64,000 nucleotides of DNA from Owenia fusiformis. Its lineage: Eukaryota > Annelida > Polychaeta > Sabellida > Oweniidae. The stretch covers positions 20,483,759 to 20,547,758 of the forward strand of contig CAIIXF020000009.1 of assembly GCA_903813345.2 (NCBI GenBank), read 5' to 3'. The translations under genes and the position numbers were made by a program. Below are positions 27,101 through 33,803 of this stretch, piece by piece. Position 1 is the first letter of the stretch. Every line of letters begins with the position of its first letter. The notes beneath the pieces are model-generated. The model saw only the letters and a list, made by a program, of their open reading frames with translations. It made no database searches and was not told where the DNA came from.

Positions 27101-30100
27101 TCATTTCTTATGTTTACAATAGGTAAACTGCCACTGTTCATTTCATCATGGACTTCAGGTTGATGTTCTTGCTGTAAGCTTACTTCAACCAATGGTTTCT
27201 TAGCTTGGTCATCATTAGGTTCATTATCTACTGTATCTTTGTCTGTTGTTGTATCTTCTTGTTTCAATTGATTAGCTTCATCTCCCAAAAGCTTCCTATG
27301 TCTTAACTGAAATATAGCACGCACTTTACAATAAATCATAGGAAGTTGTCATATATCCCTGTAATTATAGAGAATAACTCTGATGACAAACACTGACATC
27401 TTTCAATGAGACAATCTTATTGGTCACAGTAGTGTTTGGAAAAAAGACATCGAATAAAGACATGGGCATCTTAAATATTCTTAGATGATTCGTGCCAATT
27501 TATACTGGAGTCCATTTTTGCAATATAACAAATATGCATGCGTAGGGGTTAAAACACCGATTAATACCTTGCAAGGTTCAACTTACCCTAGATGTAGCCG
27601 ACCTTTCTAGCATAGGCAAGTGATCATGTATGTCGGTGATCAGTGCCTGGAGTTCTCGAATACCTTTACTTGAACGGCCTCTTTTTGGTACCAAACCTGT
27701 TGTTAATGTACAAAATTATGCATTATTAATTACTAAGAAGTGTATTTAAATACTAAAAAAGTAAATTGGGAACTTGTGAAATTATTCATTAATTTTTCCA
27801 ATTTAATGTTACAAGAGTTGGGGAACATATTTTTGTTAATGAAATACACAGGAAATCACTTGTTAAGAAATGCATACCTTTCAGAGAGATTGGTGTTATC
27901 TTTGGACTAAGGCCAATGCCATCATCTTCTTTTTGGTTGTCTTCTTCATCGAATGCATTAGAGTCACCATTGCTAATAGGTGCTGCATCAGATGCTGATT
28001 CAGAGCATTCACTTTCCTCAACTATAGATTCTTCGGGCTCATACTCTGATTCATCAGATGTGTCTTCTCTATGCGGACTGTCTTTACCATCACATGTATT
28101 GAAACTGTCTGCGTCAGTGTCACTCACCAATACCACGCTAGAATCACACTGTGTTGAATCATCCAACCCATCTGGTCCAGGCCAATTGGCATTGACAGCT
28201 TGTGCCACATTAATAAGTTCAATATCACTTGCATCAATAACAGGAATGTTATCTGTATCATGACTTTCACCTGTAGCTGTAACATTGTCACTTATGTTTA
28301 GCTCACTAGCATTTAGGAATGCTTCATTCAGCCCGATGCTTGATTCAGCACTTGTATTTACTGATTTGGGTTGATGCACATCATCCTCTGGTTGGTGATA
28401 GTAGAGTAGCTTACTGATATCGGATTGATTGCTTGATTCTAGTTGTCTTTGCTCTGATTCACCATTGGGATAATCAAAGAGAGTTGAATTAAACTTATTT
28501 TGGTTATTATTTTCATCTACAATTACTCCTGGAATGTCAACAGTGTTTGTGTTAATTGATTTTTGACAATTATTCGAATTTTCACTGAACTCGACAATGG
28601 TGGGTATTATTTCTTCTTCACAAGTAAGATTACCAACATCAGCTGTGTCATTAATATCATCATTTACTTTCAGTTCTACCCCATTATCCTCTTTACTAAC
28701 ATCACTTACTCCTTTATCAGATTGAGGACTGCTTTCATCCTGGGAAGAATCCTCAAAGATCTTGGAATATTGTCCAAGTGGTTCAATCTTCATTGAGAGA
28801 TCAAGGGGAGATAGCTGAATTGTTGCGTCAAACATTTCTTTATCTTCGTTGTAACTACTACTAGAGGTATTCAAAGACAGAGATGTGTTATCCTTGTGTT
28901 CAGCTGGTATAGGTGAGACATCCAATGACTGCATGATCTCAGACATTTCTTTATTATCACTTAAATTAATGTAAGTTGTATCACTATTTGACAGAGCTTC
29001 TGTTCCTTTAAAATCAAGCGACTTCCTTGACTTATTCTTATGTCGAGGATGAGGGGTTTGATCTGACCCTTGTTTTCTTATCATATGACTTTTATTCTTT
29101 TTCTTTTGGGTACCAGTCAAACATGTTCCAGTGTCACTAATCAATGGATTTGTCATTGTGACAGCCTTTCTAGTCTCTTGACTTTGTTTTACATCCAATG
29201 TACATGCAACAGTGTTAGCTTTAGGATGAACAGCTGCCTCATCTTTCTCTGAATTAACTTTAGCTGCTTGAGATACTTCAACTTTTCTTTCAGGCTCAAC
29301 CTGAACTATATTGCTACTGACCCTTGGTGGCATTGTATTGTGACTTGATTGATTTGCCCCGACCCTTGATAGCTTGGCACTGATACTTGGATGTTTTGCA
29401 CTGATATATGATGGCTTTTCACAAATACTTGATGGCTTTGCCCTGATACTTGATGGGTTTTCACCTAGCCTCGAAGTATTCACTCCAATACTTGATAGCT
29501 TTACACTAACATTTGGTAGCTTTGGACTAACACATGATTGCTTTACATTGACACTTGGTAGCTTTGCACTGACACTTGACAGCTTGACACTGACACTTGA
29601 TGGCTTTACACAGACATTTGATGGCTTTGGACTCACACTTGTTTGGATTTCACCGACACTTGACTCCGAGGTTCCATGTGTAACATGTACGATCACTTTC
29701 TCCATTTTTGTTGAGCTTTTTACAACTTTTTTACCCTCTAATTTTGTCCAGTTTCTCAGGATCTTTTTTCTTGCATTATTTTTTGCCTTTCTTTCAACAA
29801 TCTGGCCGACACTAGCACTACTACTTAGATTATCCTTGGTAGTGTTGTGGCATTGTCTTTTAGTCACATCTGCATCATGTTCAGCTATGTTCTGTGATCT
29901 TTGTGAGTTTCCTTTCTTTTTAGGTTGTTTTACACAGCTACTTTGCTTGTTTTTTAATAAAAGTTTATTAGTGCCTTTCAGGCTGCTAGATGGTGAGCTA
30001 CGAGTCTTCTTCACTTTGTGAAACAATTTATCATCCTTTCCACTTTTAGATAGACAACCATGTAACGTAACCTTTCTTTTGGAGAATTTATTTGCTGTTT

Positions 30101-30629
30101 TGTTGCTGGATGTGGCATTCCTTGGTATAGATTTATTGATGTTAATGTGTGGACTTGTGCCATCACCAGTTCTGTCTTTTGCTGAAGTCTTGTGGGACAT
30201 TTGTATCTTTCTGACCTTCTTATCAGTCTTTGATGTATTTTCTGATATACCATTTGTTGCTTTGTAAGATGACACGGGATGGTTTGCATCAGTGGTTTCA
30301 TGGGGTCTATTAACCTTCTGTGGGGAGACAATTTTAGTCATCTTCCTGGCCTTTGTATTGATTGATTTGGGATGCGTGATAAAACTCTGTTCATTATTGG
30401 ACATCCCCTTCTTTGCAACTTTGGATTTTATTTTCATCTTCTTAGTGCTAGTTGTTGGATTATATTGAGCAGTCTTTGTGGTTGGTTTTACATGCGTCTG
30501 CATAGATGTTTCACTAGATGTGCCTGCATCTTGGTTTTTTTTCTTTTTGTTGGTTGCAGGGGTGTTGTAGGATACGTGGGAAGCTCTTGGCTCCTTTGGC
30601 AAGAACCCTAGTCTTGGAACAAATCTCAT
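8970..30629 (-). CDS. DNMT3: DNMT3-type DNA (cytosine-5) methyltransferase, complete coding region (19 coding exons)
   Basis: De novo DNA methyltransferase that would transfer methyl groups from S-adenosylmethionine to cytosine C5 in nuclear DNA. The exons (listed individually) sum to 5,268 bases, giving 1,755 residues plus stop, with every phase consistent. Order: long disordered Ser/Lys-rich N-terminus (1 to about 1150) with a heptapeptide repeat at 335-439; PWWP (about 1158-1240, [15 protein letters not shown] and WVFWYGD); ADD zinc module (about 1324-1454); catalytic domain (about 1467-1755). The catalytic motifs are FDGIGTG (I), PCNDLS with Cys1542 (IV), FENV with Glu1587 (VI), [10 protein letters not shown] (VIII) and [16 protein letters not shown] (X). 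Human DNMT3A has 912 residues, so the N-terminus is greatly extended. The positions equivalent to human R836 and R882 are Met1669 and Ile1716. Tandem acceptors in the ADD region may give isoforms. Confidence 0.93.
9705..9893 (-). repeat. dispersed repeat (GGTTCAC / CTACGGGCCTG family) in DNMT3 intron
   Basis: Minus-strand copy of the repeat described at 6893. It ends in a C-run on the plus strand and carries AAAAAGTGAACCCCCCTTGGC followed by GGCTACGGGCCTG. Overlapping open frames here are not genes. Confidence 0.6.
9946..10067 (-). CDS. DNMT3: DNMT3 exon 19 (target recognition domain)
   Basis: AG acceptor at 10068-10069, GTAAG donor at 9945-9941. Starts [14 protein letters not shown], aligned with human KVRTITTRSNSI. 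Conserved Arg, Thr and Asn are present, but the Arg836 position (10038-10040) is Met. Ends KIWIPELEK, with the Lys codon split into exon 20. Confidence 0.94.
10290..10414 (+). mobile_element. small MITE (TGTCACCACC family)
   Basis: GGCATTAAAATGCAAAATGTCACCACC at the left, ATGTCACCACTTATGATGGTGACAT at the right. Lies in the DNMT3 intron between exons 18 and 19. Confidence 0.65.
10799..10874 (-). CDS. DNMT3: DNMT3 exon 18
   Basis: 76 bases. AG acceptor at 10875-10876, GTATGT donor at 10798-10793. Completes a split codon, then [18 protein letters not shown] and NSKRTAV. Corresponds to the segment between motif VIII and the target recognition loop. Confidence 0.92.
11393..11478 (-). CDS. DNMT3: DNMT3 exon 17 (motif VIII)
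   Basis: AG acceptor at 11479-11480, GTGAGC donor at 11392-11387. Encodes [17 protein letters not shown] then [11 protein letters not shown], matching the RYFWGNLPGMN motif of vertebrate DNMT3. Confidence 0.94.
11866..12011 (-). CDS. DNMT3: DNMT3 exon 16 (motif VI, ENV)
   Basis: AG acceptor at 12012-12013, GTATG donor at 11865-11861. Encodes [16 protein letters not shown] and [18 protein letters not shown]. The Glu of FENV (Glu1587) is the catalytic glutamate of the family. Confidence 0.95.
12426..12516 (-). CDS. DNMT3: DNMT3 exon 15 (motif IV, catalytic Cys)
   Basis: AG acceptor at 12517-12518, GTAAG donor at 12425-12421. Encodes [11 protein letters not shown] then [18 protein letters not shown]. 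The Cys of SPCN (Cys1542) is the nucleophile that attacks cytosine C6. Confidence 0.96.
13012..13157 (-). CDS. DNMT3: DNMT3 exon 14 (motifs II and III)
   Basis: AG acceptor at 13158-13159, GTAACG donor at 13011-13006. Encodes [33 protein letters not shown] and [10 protein letters not shown], as in the cofactor-binding half of DNMT3 enzymes. Confidence 0.94.
13623..13692 (-). CDS. DNMT3: DNMT3 exon 13 (motif I)
   Basis: 70 bases. AG acceptor at 13693-13694, GTATG donor at 13622-13618. Encodes [18 protein letters not shown] then DGIGTG, the S-adenosylmethionine-binding motif. Human has DGIATG. Confidence 0.95.
13757..14535. mobile_element. 779-bp inverted-end element in a DNMT3 intron
   Basis: Ends CAGAGATCACGATAG and CTACCGTGATCTCTG are inverted repeats. 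The flanks carry the identical 7-bp sequence CATGTAT (13750-13756 and 14536-14542), which I read as a target-site duplication. It contains a 128-codon open frame (13878-14264, +) with no recognised domain. CAGAG ends suggest a hAT-like or P-like element, but no transposase is visible. Confidence 0.7.
14638..14735. repeat. short tandem repeat, about 18-bp unit
   Basis: Imperfect copies of GCACAGCAGTATAGCACT in the DNMT3 intron after exon 12. The palindromic CAGTATAGCACTG content produces overlapping spurious frames. Confidence 0.6.
14791..14980 (-). CDS. DNMT3: DNMT3 exon 12 (ADD domain, C-terminal half), shortest form
   Basis: GTAAG donor at 14790-14786. With the nearest acceptor (AG at 14981-14982) it encodes [36 protein letters not shown] and [14 protein letters not shown], matching the PHD-like zinc ligands and helix of vertebrate ADD domains (CFCVECVDLLVG...WNCYMC). 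Two more in-frame acceptors, 42 and 84 bases upstream (exon ends 15022 and 15064), are created by tandem duplication. Their use would insert 14 or 28 residues. Confidence 0.92.
14950..15102 (-). repeat. 42-bp tandem repeat copying a 3' splice site and exon start
   Basis: Three full copies and one partial copy of a 42-bp unit (starts at 14950, 14992, 15034, 15076). On the minus strand each unit reads pyrimidine-rich GTTTGTTTGTTTCAG, then TGTGTATTGTACTGG and the following exon bases. The unit is a multiple of three with no stop codon, so the frame stays open ([14 protein letters not shown] per unit). Confidence 0.95.
15110..15250 (+). repeat. tRNA-derived SINE-like element
   Basis: TAGCTCAGCGG (15122-15132) is a perfect A-box and GATTCGATCC (15165-15174) a near-perfect B-box, with spacing normal for an RNA polymerase III internal promoter. 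A clean cloverleaf is not obvious and non-tRNA sequence follows, so I favour a SINE over a functional tRNA gene. Confidence 0.5.
15385..17657 (+). mobile_element. Helentron/HINE-like element, copy 1
   Basis: The head has a palindrome (AAATTGAACAAGTTCAATTT) followed by AGACTCCAGATT. The tail has the complementary hairpin AGACTCCAGAT...ATCTGGAGTCT followed by AAT. Between them: a GAGTAGGTAGCT microsatellite (about 15425-15640), then about four tandem units of about 460 bp (about 15640-17450). Subterminal inverted repeats, a 3' stem-loop and central tandem repeats are the layout of HINE/DINE-1 elements. A second copy lies at 19497-21234. The small frames with [14 protein letters not shown] are repeat artefacts. 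Confidence 0.6.
17658..17867. other. DNMT3 intron, short unique segment
   Basis: AT-rich intron sequence between two repeat elements. Nothing recognised. Confidence 0.4.
17868..18022. mobile_element. palindromic hairpin MITE
   Basis: Arms GTTATATAATGGTTC...CTGTATATCGTG and their complement at about 17989-18020 enclose a centre with GTGAGCGTAGCGAACGAGTG. The whole unit can fold into one hairpin. Confidence 0.65.
18023..18328. mobile_element. 306-bp MITE with 25-bp inverted ends
   Basis: The left end ATTATGCCACTCTAAGTTCA is inverted at the right (ATTATACCACTCTAAGTACA on the complement). Non-coding. It abuts hairpin elements on both sides. Confidence 0.6.
18329..18905. repeat. cluster of nested inverted-repeat elements (ACAGGATATATTCTG family)
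   Basis: Two hairpins with ACAGGATATATTCTG or ACAAGATATATTCTG arms and apex AACGAGGCGAAGTCGAGTG (18329-18425, 18585-18675) are interleaved with CAGTAGC-AATACAG palindromes and a duplicated GACCAATCAGA(A/G)GGCTTC segment (about 18835-18925). A fragment of the family recurs at 46540-46610. Confidence 0.6.
19118..19182 (-). CDS. DNMT3: DNMT3 exon 11 (ADD domain, PHD-like start)
   Basis: AG acceptor at 19183-19184, GTGAGC donor at 19117-19112. Encodes [20 protein letters not shown] then HR, carrying four Cys ligands. Human: [20 protein letters not shown]. The split Arg codon is completed by exon 12. Confidence 0.94.
19334..19492 (+). mobile_element. small MITE (TGTCACCACC family)
   Basis: CAAGGCATTAACATGCAAGATGTCATCACC at the left; AACAATATGTCACCAATTGTGGTGGTGGCATA at the right. 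Directly abuts HINE-like copy 2. Confidence 0.65.
19497..21234 (+). mobile_element. Helentron/HINE-like element, copy 2
   Basis: Same head palindrome and AGACTCCAGATT as copy 1, and the same tail (GACCTAGATAAAAATTTGACC, AATAATAAAGAATAAT, terminal hairpin with ATCTGGAGTCT). The centre differs: about 1.1 kb of GGATAGGAAGG microsatellite (about 19610-20660), then only one unit of the 460-bp type. Long frames rich in Ile, Leu, Ser, Tyr and Pro on the minus strand are microsatellite translations. Confidence 0.6.
20340..20412. repeat. strand-flipped CCTATCC block inside GGATAGG array
   Basis: About 70 bases of the complement (CCTATCC, CCTTCCTT) lie within a long GGATAGGAAGG tract, so the array can fold into a large hairpin here. 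Confidence 0.7.
21235..21678. other. DNMT3 intron, unique segment
   Basis: No repeats or coding signal recognised. Confidence 0.4.
21679..21729 (-). CDS. DNMT3: DNMT3 exon 10 (ADD)
   Basis: 51 bases in phase 0, AG acceptor at 21730-21731, GTAAG donor at 21678-21674. Encodes [17 protein letters not shown], between the GATA-like and PHD-like fingers. The acidic ED pair sits where human ADD has DDD, which contacts unmodified H3K4. Confidence 0.9.
21870..21955 (-). CDS. DNMT3: DNMT3 exon 9 (ADD, GATA-like finger)
   Basis: AG acceptor at 21956-21957, GTATTT donor at 21869-21864. Encodes [18 protein letters not shown] then [10 protein letters not shown]. The CISC and CLDC pairs match human CISC...MCQNC. 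Confidence 0.94.
22024..22219. mobile_element. 196-bp MITE with 14-bp perfect inverted ends and 5-bp TSD
   Basis: CATGGGCGTAGCGC at the left and its complement at the right. Flanked by ACTAT at 22019-22023 and again at 22220-22224. Non-coding. It lies in the DNMT3 intron between exons 8 and 9. Confidence 0.85.
22801..22885 (+). mobile_element. partial small MITE (TGTCACCACC family)
   Basis: Left part only: CAAAGCATTAACATGCAAATTGTCATC and GCCATTTGTTACAAATTCC. The right end is missing. Confidence 0.5.
23167..23301 (-). CDS. DNMT3: DNMT3 exon 8 (linker before ADD)
   Basis: AG acceptor at 23302-23303, donor GTACAT (weak) at 23166-23161. Encodes [33 protein letters not shown] and [11 protein letters not shown], and joins in frame to DVCISC. 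It lies where human DNMT3A has the linker leading to NIEDICISC. Confidence 0.85.
23603..23753 (+). mobile_element. small MITE (TGTCACCACC family)
   Basis: CAAAGCATTAACATTCAAAATGTCACCACC at the left, AACAATATGTCACCAATTCTTGAAGTGACATA at the right. Confidence 0.65.
23799..23913 (-). CDS. DNMT3: DNMT3 exon 7
   Basis: AG acceptor at 23914-23915. The donor GTTGGT is weak but is the only one that keeps the frame. Encodes [18 protein letters not shown] then [18 protein letters not shown]. Resembles the human segment MIEWALGGFQPSGPKG after PWWP. Confidence 0.85.
24081..24192 (+). mobile_element. small MITE (TGTCACCACC family)
   Basis: CAAGGCATTAACCTGCAAAATGTCACC at the left; the right end AATACGTCACCACAATAATAAA is degenerate. 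Confidence 0.6.
24799..25125 (+). pseudogene. truncated hAT transposase N-terminus with BED zinc finger
   Basis: 108 residues. BED-type finger at about residues 10-50 ([23 protein letters not shown], then HLSNAHG), giving a Cys-X2-Cys and His-X4-His ligand set. This is followed by [17 protein letters not shown], which resembles the segment after BED in ZBED/hAT proteins. The frame stops before any catalytic DDE domain, so it is an internally deleted, non-autonomous remnant. It lies antisense inside a DNMT3 intron. Confidence 0.8.
25218..25315. mobile_element. 98-bp hairpin MITE nested in the hAT element, 10-bp TSD
   Basis: TAACCAAACCCGTCTGGCC and its complement form the ends. ATATCCATGC flanks both sides (25208-25217 and 25316-25325). 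The 9-11-bp duplication range suggests a Mutator-like mover. Confidence 0.85.
25767..25871 (-). CDS. DNMT3: DNMT3 exon 6 (end of PWWP region)
   Basis: 105 bases, phase 0. AG acceptor at 25872-25873, GTATTT donor at 25766-25761. Encodes [18 protein letters not shown], then [17 protein letters not shown]. Corresponds to the helical C-terminal part of the PWWP domain (human YRKAIYEVLQ region). Confidence 0.88.
25921..25972 (+). mobile_element. partial small MITE (TGTCACCACC family)
   Basis: Left part only (ACATGCAAAATGTCACC, GCCATTTGTTACAGACACTG). Confidence 0.5.
26167..26466 (-). CDS. DNMT3: DNMT3 exon 5 (PWWP domain)
   Basis: 300 bases, phase 0. AG acceptor at 26467-26468, GTAGGA donor at 26166-26161. 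The second half encodes [18 protein letters not shown] and [18 protein letters not shown] replaces the signature PWWP/SWWP, and the aromatic residues and Asp of WYGD, used to read methylated H3K36, are conserved. The first half is a Pro/Ser/Thr-rich linker. Confidence 0.93.
26854..27306 (-). CDS. DNMT3: DNMT3 exon 4 (disordered linker)
   Basis: 453 bases, phase 0. AG acceptor at 27307-27308, GTAAG donor at 26853-26849. 151 residues, Lys/Glu/Asp/Ser-rich, with basic stretches such as TKRKRAKP and STKKAKCG that look like nuclear localisation signals. No folded domain recognised. Confidence 0.88.
27587..27696 (-). CDS. DNMT3: DNMT3 exon 3
   Basis: 110 bases. AG acceptor at 27697-27698, GTAAG donor at 27586-27582. 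Encodes [18 protein letters not shown], then [18 protein letters not shown], a likely amphipathic helix. Joins in phase to exons 2 and 4. Confidence 0.85.
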
Positions 30630-30630
30630 A
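27878..30630 (-). CDS. DNMT3: DNMT3 exon 2 (very long N-terminal exon)
   Basis: AG acceptor at 30631-30632 preceded by TTTTCTCCTGTGTTCT; GTATGC donor at 27877-27872. The ATG at 30629 is one base inside the exon and encodes [17 protein letters not shown]. 917 codons without interruption. The first third is Lys/Ser/Thr-rich and basic; residues 335-439 are 15 heptapeptide repeats; the last third is Ser/Asp/Glu-rich and acidic, ending [10 protein letters not shown]. No known domain recognised. It is assigned to DNMT3 because donor, phase and orientation lead straight into exon 3 and the PWWP exon. If the proposed 5' UTR exon is right, an in-frame stop upstream supports this ATG. Confidence 0.85.
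29313..29627 (-). repeat. 21-bp coding minisatellite, 15 copies (heptapeptide K-x-S-S-V-S-x)
   Basis: Residues 335-439 of the predicted DNMT3 consist of exactly 15 seven-residue units, e.g. [28 protein letters not shown]. Lys (sometimes Asn/Met) is fixed at position 1 and hydrophobic Val/Ile at position 5 in most units. Units are diverged, so the array is old and in frame throughout. Confidence 0.95.
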
Positions 30631-30781
30631 CTAGAACACAGGAGAAAATGTCTCAGTTAAGAATGTCATTCGTGTGCAATATGAATATGTTTTTCTATAT
30701 ATTGTTGCACAATATTATTTAGATTTCTTATATTTCAGGTTTAAATGCTTGCCTTTGAAGCAGTGTAACAGACTGTAGCCG

Positions 30782-31490
30782 CGCCCAAGTAAAAAAAAGA
30801 AATCTAATATACCACTAATACATCACCAATAGATCACCAATACACCATGAAAAGTGATCTAGTCAAGTGGTTTATAAGTTATGTATTAAAACTGGCAATA
30901 CTCAACTTATAATAAACCACTGTAAGGTTTTTTAGGTGGAGTGGTTTGTTAGTTGTGTATTAACTCAATTAACCAGAGGGGTGATTGAACTTTATTGAAT
31001 CTTGCTCAGCATATTCATAAAGGTATGTAGAAGATGTACATGTTGAATCTTATTCATAATTTCTCACTTAATTTAGCACTTTAGAGATTTTGTACCTTAT
31101 GAATGTATAAAATTCTGAGATTTTAGGAGTGATTTGTTAGTAGTCTATTAGACTAGTAGTGGTGTATTAGTGGTGTATAAGACTTCAGGAAGTGGTCTAT
31201 TAGTGGTTTATTAGAGACTTCAAGAGTGATCTATAAGTAGGGTTTTAGCATGATTAGTGATTTACTAGTAGTGTATTACACTGCTCTCTGATTGGTCAAT
31301 AACTTTACCTCATTTGCAAGGTAATGTTTTCAACAAATAAACCACTTGTTAAGTCAATGGCAAAAAGTGATCTGTTAACGAAAATGACCACTAACAAATC
31401 ACTAATAGATCATGATCTACTAGTTGAGTATTAGTAGTCTATTGGTGGTGTATTAGAGTGGTATGGCAAGCTGTTTTTTTCACTTGGGCG
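30782..31490. mobile_element. inverted-end element in DNMT3 intron 1
   Basis: GCGCCCAAGT-AAAAAAA at the left and TTTTTTTCACTTGGGCGC at the right are inverted ends. The interior is filled with CACTAATA / TAGTGGT motifs in both orientations, so it can fold extensively. No target duplication was resolved. Confidence 0.55.
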
Positions 31491-31594
31491 CGCCATTTTA
31501 TTTCGCTCCGCAGTGTTTCCACGTGAATGAAATGCTCTGTCAAGCATGTAAGACATGTTTGGGTTAGACACCGTGTTTTGGAGTTTTGACTTAC

Positions 31595-31640
31595 ATGTCC
31601 TGGGACACAGTGACCACCTATCAATCTTCATTATTCAATA
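31595..31640 (-). other. DNMT3: putative DNMT3 5' UTR exon
   Basis: A consensus donor (GACAT|GTAAGT, at 31594) ends a segment which, joined to exon 2, has an in-frame TAG before the ATG at 30629. The transcription start is a guess. This is inference from one good donor and the neighbouring promoter-like motifs. Confidence 0.4.
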
Positions 31641-31668
31641 TTAGACTGAAAGTGCGGTTACTCTTTTG

Positions 31669-31689
31669 ACTTCCGGTTTGGACTTCCGT
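31669..31689 (-). promoter_or_regulatory. paired ETS-like motifs upstream of DNMT3
   Basis: ACTTCCGG and ACTTCCGT, 13 bp apart, lie just upstream of the putative first exon. On the minus strand these read CCGGAAGT and ACGGAAGT. Promoter function is inferred. Confidence 0.35.
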
Positions 31690-32384
31690 TTTTGTTTGGT
31701 CATAAGCACTGTGTTATTGTATATTTTATCTTATTTTTTAACTTCAGTTGAGTCTCAATACTCTAAGCATTATTTTGATACTTAAAACATGGTCAGAATC
31801 ACTTGCAAATTGCAGATATTGAGCTTGAAGCCCAAATTACTTAAAATATTTTGAATTTACTTTTTTCTAAGTTACGGACTTCATTTTATTATATTAGATA
31901 TTAGATAGATGGTGCTAGCTGTGTCCTGGGATGTAGGGTCACCTTCTCTATCAGATTTATAAGTACCCTATACAGGCCCGTAAGACACTTTTCTCCAAGG
32001 GGGGTGCGGTTTTTAATAAAGAGAAAATAAAATTGTCATTTTTCCGCGTAAATCAAATCGCGTAAGTCAGGGGAGGGGGTCAGTTACTCTCTATATTAAG
32101 GCCACTCAGCCTATTTTGTAGTATTTTATTGTTTTCATATTGTTTTTAGGCTAGATATTGAATGAGCAATTTGGATAAACATTCGAATAGGTGCTAGAAG
32201 GCAATAGAACCAATTTAAAGGAATTCTGATTTTTTAATCATTTTCTTCTTAGAGGAGCGAGTAGGCAGCACAGGAAAATTTTACTAATTCAAGATGCTGT
32301 CTGGTTAATTCTGAGCATTTTTAATGTGTTTGAGTAAATGAATGCTTTAGTTTTTGGGATGCAGTGTCAGAATTATTTTTAATG
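31690..32384. other. DNMT3 upstream flank
   Basis: Unique AT-rich sequence with a G-run (32065-32080). No coding signal or clear repeat. Confidence 0.4.
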
Positions 32385-33803
32385 CAATTTACCCAGCATG
32401 GCCAAAACCTAATCAGACCTTGGCACTAGTCTGCTCTTGCATCTGTAAACATTTCAAGTTGACAAGGTTAGCGGTTTTCCTGCAATTTTGATAACAAGAA
32501 TTTATTTGTAGTCTCGAACTTTGGGAAAATTTAGATAACATCGTTTGTGACCTAATTTGATGACCTTCGACCTTGAAAATTTAATTTTTTCAGACCTCAG
32601 TAGGTGTTTTGTAATTAAGCTGACCTAAATTTAAATCCAAAATATGAATTTAGAAAATCAACTTTTTTGACCTTTTCAAGGTCACTGAAGGTGAATGAAA
32701 GGTCAAATCTGAAATCTAAGGTCAGATTTGATCTTCTGAGAACTTGTAGATGTTTTTAAAAAAAAATTTGGTCAATTTGGAACAAGTTGAAAAATTCAAA
32801 ATGGCCACCAAATTGAAAAATTCAAAATGGGCAGCATGTAATTCAGCCAGCATACCCAAAACCTAATCAAATCTTGGCAATAGTCTGCTCTTGCATCTGT
32901 AAAAATTTCAAGTTGAACGGATAAGTGGTTTTCCTGGAATTTTGATGACAAGATTTGTTGAAAAATTCAAAATGGCCACCACGTAGTTTACCCAGCATGC
33001 CCTAAACCTAATCAGATCTTGGCACTAGTCTGCTATTGCATGTGAAAAAATTTCAAGTTGAACAGGTTAGCGGTTTTCTTGGAATTTTGATGACAAGAAT
33101 TGATTTGTAGTCTCAAACTTTGAGAAACTTGGATAACATCATTTGTGACCTAGTTTAATGACCTTGACCTTCGACCTTGAAAATTTAACTTTTTCAGACC
33201 TCAGTAGGTGTTTTGTAATTAAGCTGACCTAAATTTAAATCCAAAATATCAATTTAGAAAATCAACTTTTTGACCTTTTCAAGGTCACTGAAGGTGAATG
33301 AAAGGTCAAATCTGAAATCTAAGGTCAGATTTGAACTTCTGAGAACTTGTAGATGTTTTTAAAAAAAAAATTTGGTCAATTTGGAGCAAGTTGAAAAATT
33401 CAAAATGGCCACCAAATTGAAAAATTCAAAATGGCCACCATGTAATTCAGCCAGCATACCCAAAACCTAATCAGATCTTGGCAATAGTCTGCTCTTGCAT
33501 CTGTAAAAATTTCAAGTTGAATGGATAAGTGGCTTTCCTGGAATTTTGATGACAAGATTTGTTGAAAAATTCAAAATGGCCGCCGCGTAGTTTACCCAGC
33601 ATGCCCTTAACCTAATCAGATCTTGGTACTAGTCTGCTCTTCCATCTGTAAAAATTTCAAGTTGAACAGGTAAGCAGTTATCCTGGAAATTTGATGACAA
33701 GATTTGGTTTATGTCCCGTCCGCCCGCACACCCGCACGCCCGCCCGCACGCCCGCCCAACAGCACAAGACGACGGCAATATAGCACTTTTTCAAAGTGCG
33801 ATA
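32385..33803 (+). mobile_element. second copy of the TATCGCACTTTGA element (left end missing)
   Basis: Shares body blocks and the CCCGCACG short repeat, and ends with the same right hairpin (GCACTTTTTCAAAGTGCGATA). It carries the uninterrupted sequence (about 33250-33265) where the 2.2-kb expanded MITE sits in copy 1, supplying the empty site. Confidence 0.6.

Noticed and set aside
31431-31631. Two overlapping minus-strand frames of about 60-66 codons
   Set aside because: They cross the inverted-end element and the putative 5' UTR exon, with no similarity to known proteins.
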